NCBI GenBank assembly: GCA_032717465.1
Contig: CM064670.1
Span: 14,476,431-14,540,430 of the forward strand
Direction: 5' to 3'
Source: Coenobita brevimanus
Lineage: Eukaryota > Arthropoda > Malacostraca > Decapoda > Coenobitidae
Length of the DNA stretch: 64,000 nucleotides
Shown: positions 31,890-40,819 of the stretch, in pieces
Layout: every line of letters begins with the position of its first letter
Numbering within the stretch: the first letter of the stretch is position 1
Notes under the pieces: model-generated
The model's database searches: none
What the model was told of the DNA's origin: nothing
What the model saw: only the letters and a program-made list of their open reading frames with translations
Made by a program: the position numbers and the translations under genes

Positions 31890-31930
<41 letters not shown>
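31890..31930. repeat. (GT)n between LINEs D2 and A2
   Basis: About 20 uninterrupted GT units between the ORF1 breakpoint of A2 and the 3' end of D2 (ATTTACCTATTTG on the plus strand). Confidence 0.92.
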
Positions 31931-31933
<3 letters not shown>

Positions 31934-33863
31934 TTACCTATTTGTATTTACCTATTTGTAGTATACAGGAATTGAGCAATGCTCGTGTTGTCCTGTCTCC
32001 ATATCCACATTTATCAAGTCTACCTTTACACACATGAATGTTTTTCTCATGCACCACCTCTTTGTCTAAGTCGTTCCAAATATTTAAGAATATACCTAAT
32101 TGTGATATACACGGAATGTACTATGCTCGTGGGTTTCCGTCGCTGTTCCTCAATAAGTCGAATTTAACTTTAAACTCGTTTATGTTTTTAGACTGGACGA
32201 TCTCTTTGTCCAGGCTATTCCATAAGTCTATACTTCTGTAAGGAAAGCTATATTTCTTGATATCCTTCAAGCAGCTTGACTTTTTCAATTTCATTCCATG
32301 TCCTCTTGTTGCTCTCTTATCCCATACAAACAGATCTTCTTTGTCAATTTTATCTACTCCCACCATGGTCCTGAACACCGCAATCATGTCTCCCCTCTTT
32401 CTCCTTTCCTCTAACGAAGGCAAATCCAGTTTTTCCAGCCTCTCTCTGTATGACAGGTCTGTCAGACTGGGGACCATCTTGGTTGCTGTTCTTTGTATTC
32501 TCTCAATCTTGTTTATATCTTTCTTTTTGTGTGGGGACCACACTACCGCTGCATATTCTAACCTGGGGCGGATCATGGCCACTATCAATTTTTTCATCAT
32601 TTCCTCATCCATATAATGAAATGCTACTCTTATGTTAGTCAAGAGCTTATAAGTCTCTCCAACTATCTTGTTAATGTGCTTTTCTGGTGACAAACTATCT
32701 TGGACCAGCACTCCCAAATCTTTCTCTTCTCTCCTTTTTGTGATTAATTCATTACCCAAAAAATAATTCAGTGATGGTCTCCTGGTACTTTTACCCATTT
32801 CCAATATTTTACATTTCTTTACATTAAATTTCATTTCCCACGTCCGGCTCCAATTGTGTATCCTATCCAAATCCTCCTGCAGTATTTTACAATCCTCCTC
32901 AACCTCTATCTTCCTCAAGATCTTTACATCATCAGCAAACAGACTCGCATAACTGTTCACTCCATCTACCATATCATTTACATAAATCAGGAACATTACT
33001 GGCGCCAACACTGAGCCTTGAGGGACTCCACTTGTTACTTCCCTCCATCCAGACATCTTTTCCTTTATTACTGTCCTCATTTGTCTGTCTCTCAAAAAGT
33101 CTCTCATCCATTCCAGAAGTTTCCCCTTTAGTCCTCCTATATATTCTAGTTTCCACATTAGTCTCTTATGAGGTACCTTGTCAAAGGCCTTCTCTAAGTC
33201 TAAGTACACACAATCCACCCAACCATCTCTCTCCTGTACCACATCAATCGCTCTTGAGTAAAAGCTCAACAAGTTTGAAACACATGACCTTCCACTTCTG
33301 AATCCAAACTGACATTCAGCCAAAATATTCATCTCTTCCAGATATTTTATCCATCTGTCTTTCAGGATTCTCTCACACAATTTTGCGACCATGCTGGTTA
33401 GAGACACTGGTCTATAATTCAGGGGTTCTTCCCTGTTTCCTCCCTTGTAAATTGGTACCACATTTGCCCTCTTCCATTCTTTTGGCACTTTCCCCTCTTC
33501 CAGTGAGCATACAATTAAGCTGTGAATTTTATCCGCCAGTTGTTCTCTGCATTCCTTCAGTACCCAATTAGAAATTCCATCAGGTCCTGGGGCTTTCCTT
33601 ACATCTTGAGTTTCCAGTAATTTATACACTTCCTGCACCTCCACTTTTATATCTTTCATCACCGGAACATTTCTAATCACTCCCTCCCCTTCCACAAGCT
33701 CCTTTTCTTTAGTGAAAACTGACTGGAAACGTTTGTTCATTATTTCTGCTTGCATTGCCGCATCATTAAAGACCTCTCCATCTACTTTCAGCTTGGTGAT
33801 TCCTTCCTTTTGTTTCAGTTTGCCATTAACAAATCTATAAAACAGTTTGGGTTCATCCTTGCA

Positions 33864-33865
<2 letters not shown>
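31931..33865 (-). mobile_element. LINE D2, CR1/Jockey-like, 5'-truncated
   Basis: Minus strand, same family as D1. It ends ...CAAATAGGTAAATA plus (CA)n and is truncated at its 5' end in the ORF2 linker (after CAAATGCAAGGATGAACCC). Its 5' edge abuts a ~75-bp (CA)n run. RT is open, so it seems younger than D1. Confidence 0.87.
32121..33755 (-). CDS. LINE D2 reverse transcriptase, long open frame
   Basis: A 544-codon open frame on the minus strand with no endonuclease, because the copy is 5'-truncated. Order: linker (MQAEIMNKRFQSVFTKEKEL), VRKAPGPDGISNWVLKECRE, fingers with NYRPVSLTSMVAKLCERIL, palm with YLDLEKAFDKVPHKRLMWKL, GVPQGSVLAPVMFLIYVNDM and the catalytic box SLFADDVKIL, then MKFNVKKCKILEMGKS, the C-terminal RPRLEYAAVVWSPHKKKDIN and the DLPSLEERRKRGDMI segment. 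The start Met is simply the first in frame; the native protein would begin far upstream. All RT signature residues look intact, but the element cannot be autonomous. Confidence 0.88.
   Translation of the reverse strand: MQAEIMNKRFQSVFTKEKELVEGEGVIRNVPVMKDIKVEVQEVYKLLETQDVRKAPGPDGISNWVLKECREQLADKIHSLIVCSLEEGKVPKEWKRANVVPIYKGGNREEPLNYRPVSLTSMVAKLCERILKDRWIKYLEEMNILAECQFGFRSGRSCVSNLLSFYSRAIDVVQERDGWVDCVYLDLEKAFDKVPHKRLMWKLEYIGGLKGKLLEWMRDFLRDRQMRTVIKEKMSGWREVTSGVPQGSVLAPVMFLIYVNDMVDGVNSYASLFADDVKILRKIEVEEDCKILQEDLDRIHNWSRTWEMKFNVKKCKILEMGKSTRRPSLNYFLGNELITKRREEKDLGVLVQDSLSPEKHINKIVGETYKLLTNIRVAFHYMDEEMMKKLIVAMIRPRLEYAAVVWSPHKKKDINKIERIQRTATKMVPSLTDLSYRERLEKLDLPSLEERRKRGDMIAVFRTMVGVDKIDKEDLFVWDKRATRGHGMKLKKSSCLKDIKKYSFPYRSIDLWNSLDKEIVQSKNINEFKVKFDLLRNSDGNPRA

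Positions 33866-33941
<76 letters not shown>
33866..33941. repeat. long (GT)n at the 5' side of LINE D2
   Basis: About 37 GT units. This run lies upstream of the 5'-truncated end of D2, so it cannot be D2's own 3' tail. It looks like the pre-existing target microsatellite. Confidence 0.93.
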
Positions 33942-33943
<2 letters not shown>

Positions 33944-34829
33944 CACTTAAGTCAGCTGCAGTGGGGCCAAAATTGCCTGCATCGGCTTAAGTAAACAGTC
34001 TTGGTCATGGATAAGGGGTTGTACGTTTTATTTCCCCACTTTTTTTAATTTCCTTCTTTCCATTGTTTTTTTTATAACTATTGAATGCAACTCGAAAATG
34101 CATTTGAGAGAGGGATAGAAGTAACAGAAGCAAAGGAGATAAAGAGGAAAGGAAAGAAAGAATGGAGAAGAGAGGAAAATTGGGAGAGAGGGGGGGGGTA
34201 AGGGAAGAGAGACATTGTGTTGCGGACTGTCAATGTGAGCTTTTATATTGAAAAACATACTCCTATACACAGAGAACCGGTTTATATGGTACCACTACAT
34301 ACTTAACAAATAACTTGGTAAACTGGCTACTGTTCTAACACATACTGGGTAGGCAGGAAGGGCTTATCGTGTGTGTGTTTTTGATATAACTAACCTTCAT
34401 TCTTGTTTAAAACTGCTTTACACAGCATTATAAGTATAAGCTGGCAGTGGTCAAACACCAAACCCTCTTTTCCTATAGGTTATATACTGTACTCTGTGAC
34501 TATTTGTGATATTGGGATCCTCCAGTAAAGTCAATGGCATTTTATCTGGTTACTACAGTATTTAAGGTTCATTTTCTATGTTTGAACAGTTATATAGCAC
34601 AGGTTCAAGGATTTAAAGGGAGTTACACTCCTCTTGAGGGGGTTGGGGAGGGCATTATGTCACTATCTGTCAGTAGTTAACTACAGGCACCCCCTTGGCA
34701 GCTTTATGCCAGATATGAGAGACTTTACTGTATATTACGCTGCCACTGCTGGTAAAAATGTTGGAGTACTTGTAATCATAAAACTATAGTCTCTACATAG
34801 TTTGACAGTATAAGAAATATGGAAATGAC
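33942..34829. other. no gene; probable intron next to an exon
   Basis: Non-repetitive AT-rich sequence with a purine-rich patch at 34100-34210. No transposon ends or coding frames are recognised. On the host-gene model this is the first part of the ~33-kb intron after the exon at 34830-34980. Confidence 0.4.
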
Positions 34830-34980
34830 CTGAGTGTTCAATGATGGTGATGGCTGACTCGCGTTCATCCAATGGCAGTTTTGCATTGAAGCGTCGGACA
34901 TCATCATCCACCATCAGTGAGACTAGGGCTGGCAGGAACTTGGTCACAATCTGAGGGTCCAACTTTGGTTCCCGGAAGAG
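34830..34980 (-). CDS. candidate internal exon of an unidentified host gene
   Basis: The minus strand shows TATACTTTTCAG, a good splice acceptor, immediately before 34980. Then 50 codons begin LFREPKLDPQIVTKFLP, run through SLMVDDDVRRFNAKLP and end ITIIEHS, plus one extra base (phase 1). A GT follows at 34829-34828, although the donor context GTCATT is weak. Composition is unlike the surrounding repeats. The next candidate exon on this strand (1527-1708) starts in phase 1, so G|GT would give glycine. I do not recognise the family; a helical repeat protein is possible. All of the intervening DNA is repeats or non-coding. Confidence 0.6.
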
Positions 34981-35799
34981 CTGAAAAGTATATGCAATAG
35001 TATTATCCCCTCACTTCAATACAATCATTATCCGAACCTTTCTTCTTCCTGTTTAAAGATGGGATGAGGACTTTAATAAAAGCATTTTAAACATAAAAAC
35101 TCTTAGCAGATTTTACTGTAACATAAAAATAGCCTTATGGCATACCAAATCATTCATTCTATGCTTTTCATGACAAAATGTAGAATATACATTAGGGTGT
35201 TTCACATTTTGAATATTCTACAATTTGTTCATATCACCTGTGGTCAGGGTGGAGTAACTGTAATTTTAATTTAACTGATATTTAATTAATTACAGAAATA
35301 TAGTAATTGTAATTATACTTGTAACTGAAAATAAAATTGAAGTAATTGTAATTAATTAACCGAAAAGTTAATTGTAACAACTGTAATTGTGAAAGGGGAG
35401 GAAAGTGGTACTGGTAAGGTAACCCTGTACCAAGCTGTCATTATGGGATTAAGATGCCCCGGGATTAACCCACCTATGCCACATTTTGACAGTTCTACTG
35501 ACTTTGCCCCAAACACCTGTTGTCTCATTGGACCTGACCCAGCTCCTTGTCCCCCTTCGATCAGAAATGCCGAGGCCAAGGATCTTGTGGTGGAAGAGGG
35601 GTATGGTCCAGAGCCCTTGCTCCTCCCTAATCTCTAGACTTTACCAGTCACCGTGCCAATGTCACCAGAGAACTCCTCCTACTTAGGTTGCTTGGGAAAG
35701 GATGGACTGAATAAAAGGGCACAGAGAGAGAAGGCTTGACACACTTGTTCACACTCTCTCCTAGACACACATTCCTCACAGCTCACACACACACACTCT

Positions 35800-37122
35800 T
35801 CCCATCAGTGAACTTTGTTAACAGAGACTGGGAACTGAAGTCTCATGTCCTTGGCTGTGATAAATCAGGCCAACACACAGCATTTAACAATGCATCTGCC
35901 TATGAGGAAACTGTCAATTGGTTCAGTACTCAAGGGAGGGTAAAGAAAGTTGTAGCTGATAATGCATATTAACGGTGAATGCATTTGACATTTCCTTGCC
36001 AAGTTTCTAATAGATCAGGAAGAAGTGGGGGCTGGAAATTCATGTGACCCCAACATCACTGATGAGGATATTTGCTTAGAAGATGTTCTGACTTACCTTC
36101 CTCAAAGAATGCGATGTTTTGCACATACTCTGCAACTGTGTGTGGGAGATGGGTTTACTCACCCAAATGTAAAAATTACACTACTCTCATCAATGCTTCG
36201 TAAAATTGCATCCTTGATTAACTCAATGAGGAAATTAATAGTAGCTGCTCCGTACCTTCGATCTAAAGGGATTGTTCTCCAGACACAAACTGTCACAAGA
36301 TAGAATTCACAGCTGAAAATGGTGAAATCTATACTCAAGAACCCTGTAGAGGTGAATAATGCAATGATCTCCTGTCCCAGAGAGAGAAGAGGAGTAAGAA
36401 ATTCATGCCAGTAATGATTTCTGCCTTAAAGGAGCTTGTGCATTGTCCTCGAACCTTTTCACGAGGCCATGAAGGTGTGGAGAGACAGAAGAAAGTGACC
36501 ATAACTGCTATTGGACCAGTGATTCAGGGACTTAAACACTTACTGGAGAATCTAATTCATAATACCAAATTACAATAATGTGAACAACTGGCTAAAGTGC
36601 TACTGGACTCTGTGAAGAAAAGATTGGATCCATACTTGGAAATGAGAGATGTTCAAGTGATGGCTATTTTGGATCCTAGGTTCAAACTGGACTGGCTTTC
36701 ACTACATGAGCAGAAGGATCGAGAGCTGCCATATGTCAAGGAAATGCTTGAAGAATTGGAGGTGGTTCACGAGGGGTCAAGAATGGATAAAGAGTTTGAC
36801 AAGGATGATCTAGCTGAAGGATTACTGGAATTTAAAGGACCCACACTGTTCTCTTTTATACCAAAATGTTCACCAAAGCTCCAAAATCAACAGGGATCTG
36901 AGGGAAGCACAGTGTCAGTGAATCTTTTGTTGAAGCAGTATGTAGAGGAAGGAACTCCAATTTTCCAGTGATCCAATGCTATACAGGAAAAGTGTCACAA
37001 GCTTTGCATCCACTCAAGAACCTTGCAAGAGAGGTAATTGGGTGTACTGCTACATCTGTTCCATCACAGCGAGTTTTCAGCAGTGCCGGAACTTATTTCA
37101 CTTCAAACAGATCTCAGCTTGG
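35800..37122 (+). pseudogene. hAT transposase, decayed
   Basis: Plus-strand pieces in order: NFVNRDWELKSHVLGCD and VKKVVADNAY (around the second catalytic Asp region, 35800-35970); YLPQRMRCFAHTLQLCVGDG (36025-36303; the CxxH..L motif of hAT); EFMPVMISALKELVHCPR with VTITAIGPVIQGLKHLLENL (36395-36560); VMAILDPRFKLDWLS (36597-36971); and the dimerisation-domain signature ATSVPSQRVFSSAGTYFTSN (about 37040-37120). At least three frameshifts and several stops intervene. The N-terminal BED finger is not seen. Its end is cut by LINE C. Confidence 0.78.
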
Positions 37123-37129
37123 TGTCACT

Positions 37130-39050
37130 TCTTTCCGTTCAGTGTGAGATTGTGGCAGATGGAAGGGTGCAAGGAATAAATGTGTTGGGAGAGTTGAATG
37201 ATTCTTTGATCACGAAGGAAGAAGTGGAGAAGGCAGTAAAGGATATGAAAACAGGGAAAGCTGCAGGTATGGATGGGTGTGCTGTGGAATGCCTGAAGGG
37301 TGGTGGAGTGACTATTGTTGACTGGTTAGTAAGATTGTTGAATGTGTGCTTTGAGAAAGGTATGGTGCCAATTGACTGGGCAAGTGCTTGTGTGGTCCCG
37401 TTGTATAAAGGCAAGGGTGATAAGTATGAATGTACTAGCTTTAGGGGTATAAGTCTGTTGAGTGTTGTAGGTAAAGTGTATGGCAGAGTGTTAATTGTGA
37501 GAGTTAGAGAGGGTACAGAGGGAGTGATTAGTGATGAGCAGTGTGGCTTTAGGAGAGGGAGGGGATGCGTTGATCAGGTGTTTGCTGTGAGACAAGTGTG
37601 TGAAAAGTATTTAGCGAAAGGCAAGGATGTGTTTTGGGCATTTATGGATTTAGAGAAAGCGTATGACAGAATTGATAGGGAGGCTTTGTGGACTGTTTTA
37701 AGATTGTATGGACTTGATGGTAGGTTACTAAAAGGGGTGAAAAGTTTTTATGTAAATAGTAGAGCATGTGTAAGAGTGGGAAATGCTGTGAGTGATTGGT
37801 TTCCCGTGAGAGTGGGGCTGCGACAGGGATGTGTGATGTCGCCTTGGTTGTTTAATATTTACATGGATGGTGTTGTAAGGGAGGTGAATGCAAGAGTTTT
37901 AGGTGGTCTGAGTCTGGTAAATGTTGATGGAGGAGAGTGGAATCTGAAGCAGCTGCTGTTTGCAGATGATACTGCACTGGTGACTGATTCAGAGGAGAGA
38001 TTGAGACAGTTGGTAGAGGAGTTTGGAAGGGTGTGTGAAAGGAGGAAATTGAAAGTAAATGAGAATAAGAGTAAAGTGATGAAGTGTACGAGGTTGATAG
38101 ATGGTAGGGGGATGAATATAGTTTTGAATGGTGAGTTGCTTGAGGAGGTAGATTGTTTTAAATATCTAGGGTCACATGTTGCTGTGGATGGAAGAATAGA
38201 TGCAGAAGTGAAGTTTAGAATAAATGAAGTAGGAAAGGTGCTGGGAGGAATGAAAAAAGTGTTTAAATGTCGTTCGCTTAGAATGGATGTAAAGAGAAGG
38301 CTGTATGAGGGTGTTGTGGTACCAACTGCATTATATGGGGCTGAAACATGGAATGTGGGTGTAGCAGAGAGGAAAAGTTTGAATGTAATGGAGATGAGAT
38401 GTCTGAGGAGTATGTGTGGAGTGACGCGTATGGATCGAGTGCGAAATGATGAAGTGCGAAGGAGAACTGGAGTTGTTCGGGAGATGGCTGGTAGAGTTGA
38501 GCAGAGGGTGTTGCAATGGTTTGGGCATATGGAGAGAATGGATAATGAACGATTGGTGAAAAAGATAACTAGATCTGATGTGAGAAATGTAAGGCTGAGA
38601 GGGAGACCACGAATAGGATGGATGGACAGTGTGAAGAGAGCGCTGGATGCGAGAGGGATGTCTGTTGAGCAAGGAAGAGTGGCTGTGCGTGACAGAAATA
38701 AATGGAGAGAAATTGTGAATGAATAAGTGATGACGCAGCCCTGAGGGGATATTCTCCCGCATTTGGTCTGATCAGCTAGTCAGGTCAGGTGCGGGTAAGG
38801 GGATGGGTCTGTTATGATGTGGCAGGGGTAAACCAGTTCTGCTGTCGGGCCCTCCTGCGGATGTCACTGATTGCATTGCGCAGTTGACCCTTGTGCGGTG
38901 TGATGCGGTGAGGATCTGTCCGTTCTCCCCTTTGGGGCTAAGATGCGAATGAATGTGTTTGAATGGATGAGTAAATGGAGAGTGAGTCGTCCTGTCTCGG
39001 CTACCTCCCTTTCCTTGGGGGAAGCAGCCTAGGTATATAGATAGATAGTT
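37130..39050 (+). mobile_element. RTE-like LINE family C, 5'-truncated, inserted in the hAT element
   Basis: Coding sequence from just before the RT domain to the ORF end (38726), then a ~320-bp 3' UTR with GGGGCTAAGATGCGAATGAA, ending CCTAGGTATATAGATAGATAG. The left junction lies within 37125-37145, where the hAT dimerisation motif stops. No clear target duplication is seen. The right side was altered by a piggyBac-like MITE inserted at the tail. A 117-bp fragment of the same family lies in LINE A2. Confidence 0.85.
37143..38726 (+). CDS. LINE C reverse transcriptase, open through the C-terminus
   Basis: An open frame of ~528 codons. Order: KEEVEKAVKDMKTGKAAGMD (region before RT0), VVPLYKGKGDKYECTSFRGI, QCGFRRGRGCVDQVFAV, palm with AFMDLEKAYDRIDREALWTV, GLRQGCVMSPWLFNIYMDGV and catalytic LLFADDTALV, KVNENKSKVMKC, then ALYGAETWNV, MRCLRSMCGVTRMDRVRNDE, QWFGHMERMDNERLVKKI and the C-terminal RGRPRIGWMDSVKRALDARG. 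Motifs appear complete. The frame is open further upstream only by chance, through hAT sequence. No endonuclease remains. Closest in style to RTE-group RTs; clade tentative. Confidence 0.88.
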   Translation, partial: CEIVADGRVQGINVLGELNDSLITKEEVEKAVKDMKTGKAAGMDGCAVECLKGGGVTIVDWLVRLLNVCFEKGMVPIDWASACVVPLYKGKGDKYECTSFRGISLLSVVGKVYGRVLIVRVREGTEGVISDEQCGFRRGRGCVDQVFAVRQVCEKYLAKGKDVFWAFMDLEKAYDRIDREALWTVLRLYGLDGRLLKGVKSFYVNSRACVRVGNAVSDWFPVRVGLRQGCVMSPWLFNIYMDGVVREVNARVLGGLSLVNVDGGEWNLKQLLFADDTALVTDSEERLRQLVEEFGRVCERRKLKVNENKSKVMKCTRLIDGRGMNIVLNGELLEEVDCFKYLGSHVAVDGRIDAEVKFRINEVGKVLGGMKKVFKCRSLRMDVKRRLYEGVVVPTALYGAETWNVGVAERKSLNVMEMRCLRSMCGVTRMDRVRNDEVRRRTGVVREMAGRVEQRVLQWFGHMERMDNERLVKKITRSDVRNVRLRGRPRIGWMDSVKRALDARGMSVEQGRVAVRDRNKWREIVNE

Positions 39051-39055
39051 ATTAA

Positions 39056-40058
39056 CCCCTAATACGCGGGCATCGACAGCCGACCCCCCCTGGGTGGCGG
39101 CGTTCGATTGCGGTCTGAGTACCTGTAGGAAAATATTAGCCAAAAATCAGAGATTAACCCTAGAACATTATACTTGGTATGGCAGATAGTACTTACATTC
39201 AACTTTCTCCAGAGACAGGTGTTGAGCCTTCATGGACTACCCAAGGACTTGTGGAGACTTGCAAAGTTGGGTAACAAAATCTTCACTTTCACACCTCCAG
39301 CAACCCGGTTTCCCCTCTACCACAGCTCATTCTGTCACAGTAAACTTTATACTACAACGTACAGGTAGTTTGGAATCCGTATTTGTACAATAAGCACTGA
39401 AAATAAGGCTAAAATCAACGAAGCGTACGGCCGACATGCAGCGCGACGGCGGTCTTCCCGTCACTCAACAAACATTTCCATTTTCACAGCTAAAAACATG
39501 TATACTACATTATTTTCAATCATATTACTTCCCAAAAGATCACCGCAGTGCACTTTTTATTCTGCCTTACGCCCGTCACTTTATTCTCGTTCCTGTCGGC
39601 CGCTCGCACTGACTCGGAAGAGCTAGAACTCGCCATAATGTCACTTTGAAAGCCTGCGGTAAACTGACGCTAAACAGGGGCAAACCGTGCGAAAAAAAGC
39701 TAGTGTTACAACTGGGTAAACAAGCGTTTCCTATTAGCATAAACTGCTTGTGAGAGGAGAGCGCAGATTTACAGTTCTGAGCAGTCAGAGCGTTGCCATG
39801 TATCACAGCCAGGCTGGCCGGGCCGTGGTGGTGGGGGGGAAGGGGGGGGAAAACGCGATACTTGGCAACAACGGAGGTCAGTAGTACAAAGGTAAAGTAT
39901 GCTAATTGTAGCTAAAGGGTGGTGGTACTGATAGACAATACCAGCTGGTACATCCTTGCCCGCGTTTATTCAAAATTAACTTGAATCGCAAACGCGACGC
40001 TCCGCCGTTACGTCCTTTTTCGCGAGCGTCGCAAACGCGACGCCCCGCGTTTTAGGGG
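39056..40058. mobile_element. piggyBac-like MITE (1.0 kb, TTAA-flanked)
   Basis: TTAA flanks both ends (39052-39055 and 40059-40062). The ends are CCCCTAATACGCGGG and the inverse of CCCCTAAAACGCGGGGCGTC, 14 of 15 matching. Sub-terminal 'GCGACG'/'CGTCGC' blocks recur near the right end. The interior is GC-rich for this window and has no transposase. It landed in or next to the (TAGA)n tail of LINE C. Confidence 0.82.
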
Positions 40059-40408
40059 TTAATTAAGTGCAATAGTGAATTGTTTCAAAAACTACAGGCT
40101 CTTTAGTTACAGTCTGAAACTTGTACATAAATGAAATCTTGATTTTTGTTTTCAAATTAGTTTGTGCCACTGTACATAAAGGACAACCTTACAATGCCAA
40201 CTTTGTATTTTTCTTAACCATAACGATTTTTTTTCTCCAAATTTGGGAATCTGTAATTAACCGTAATTATAACTGATTTTGTTTTGCAGTACTTGTAAGT
40301 GTAATGTAATTGTTATTCCCAAATGTATTTCTAATTATAATTGTAATTTTAAAACAAAAGTAATTGTAATCGTAATTAAATTTTTGAAGTATAATTGCTC
40401 CAACCCTG

Positions 40409-40819
40409 CTTGTGGATGTGATCCACTGTCCCCAAAAATCTCTCGGAAACTGAAGCGTTTTTGAGGTCACACTCATTTGCCACATCTGGACTGGTGATAC
40501 GGTTTTTGGTTACCTCTGCCAAGTGTGACTCAGGAATTTGCCAAGCCCCCTCCCCCCTCCTGAAGTCTAGCTGTGAGCATGTACTGTTTCAATACCTCAA
40601 GTGACGTTCAGTGTCTCAGTGTGAGTTGCTGGCAAGGTGGTGTCATGGAAAGTGCTTAATGTGTGGGTTCTTGCTTAGTGCATACAGTCTTATTACAGTT
40701 GTTTGAAATTTTGCCAGTCCTATTGCACATAAATCCCGTTAATCTGGTTATCAGATATTTGTTGTTGGCTGATTGCATTTTTCAGTTGCCTGATAACACC
40801 AATTTTGACCTTATCTATA
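40409..40819. other. no gene identified
   Basis: Sequence between the hAT right end and the broken gene that follows. Short open stretches exist but without recognisable motifs. A frame from 40663 runs into the next feature and is probably a shadow. Confidence 0.35.

Larger units (their letters stand above)
35245..40408 (+). mobile_element. hAT-type DNA transposon with nested insertions
   Basis: The left end begins CAGGGTGGAGTAACTGTAAT. The right end is ...ATAATTGCTCCAACCCTG (40408), whose reverse complement begins CAGGGTTGGAGCAATTAT. Flanking 8-mers CCTGTGGT and CTTGTGGA differ at two positions, consistent with an old 8-bp target duplication. 'GTAATTGTAATTA'-rich sub-terminal regions occur at both ends. 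It contains a decayed hAT transposase, a LINE C copy (37130-39050) and a piggyBac-like MITE (39056-40058). Confidence 0.78.

Noticed and set aside
37038..37142. The first ~35 codons of the long open frame as part of the LINE C protein
   Set aside because: They lie in hAT transposase sequence in a different frame (ATSVPSQRVFSSAG overlaps them), so the openness is accidental.
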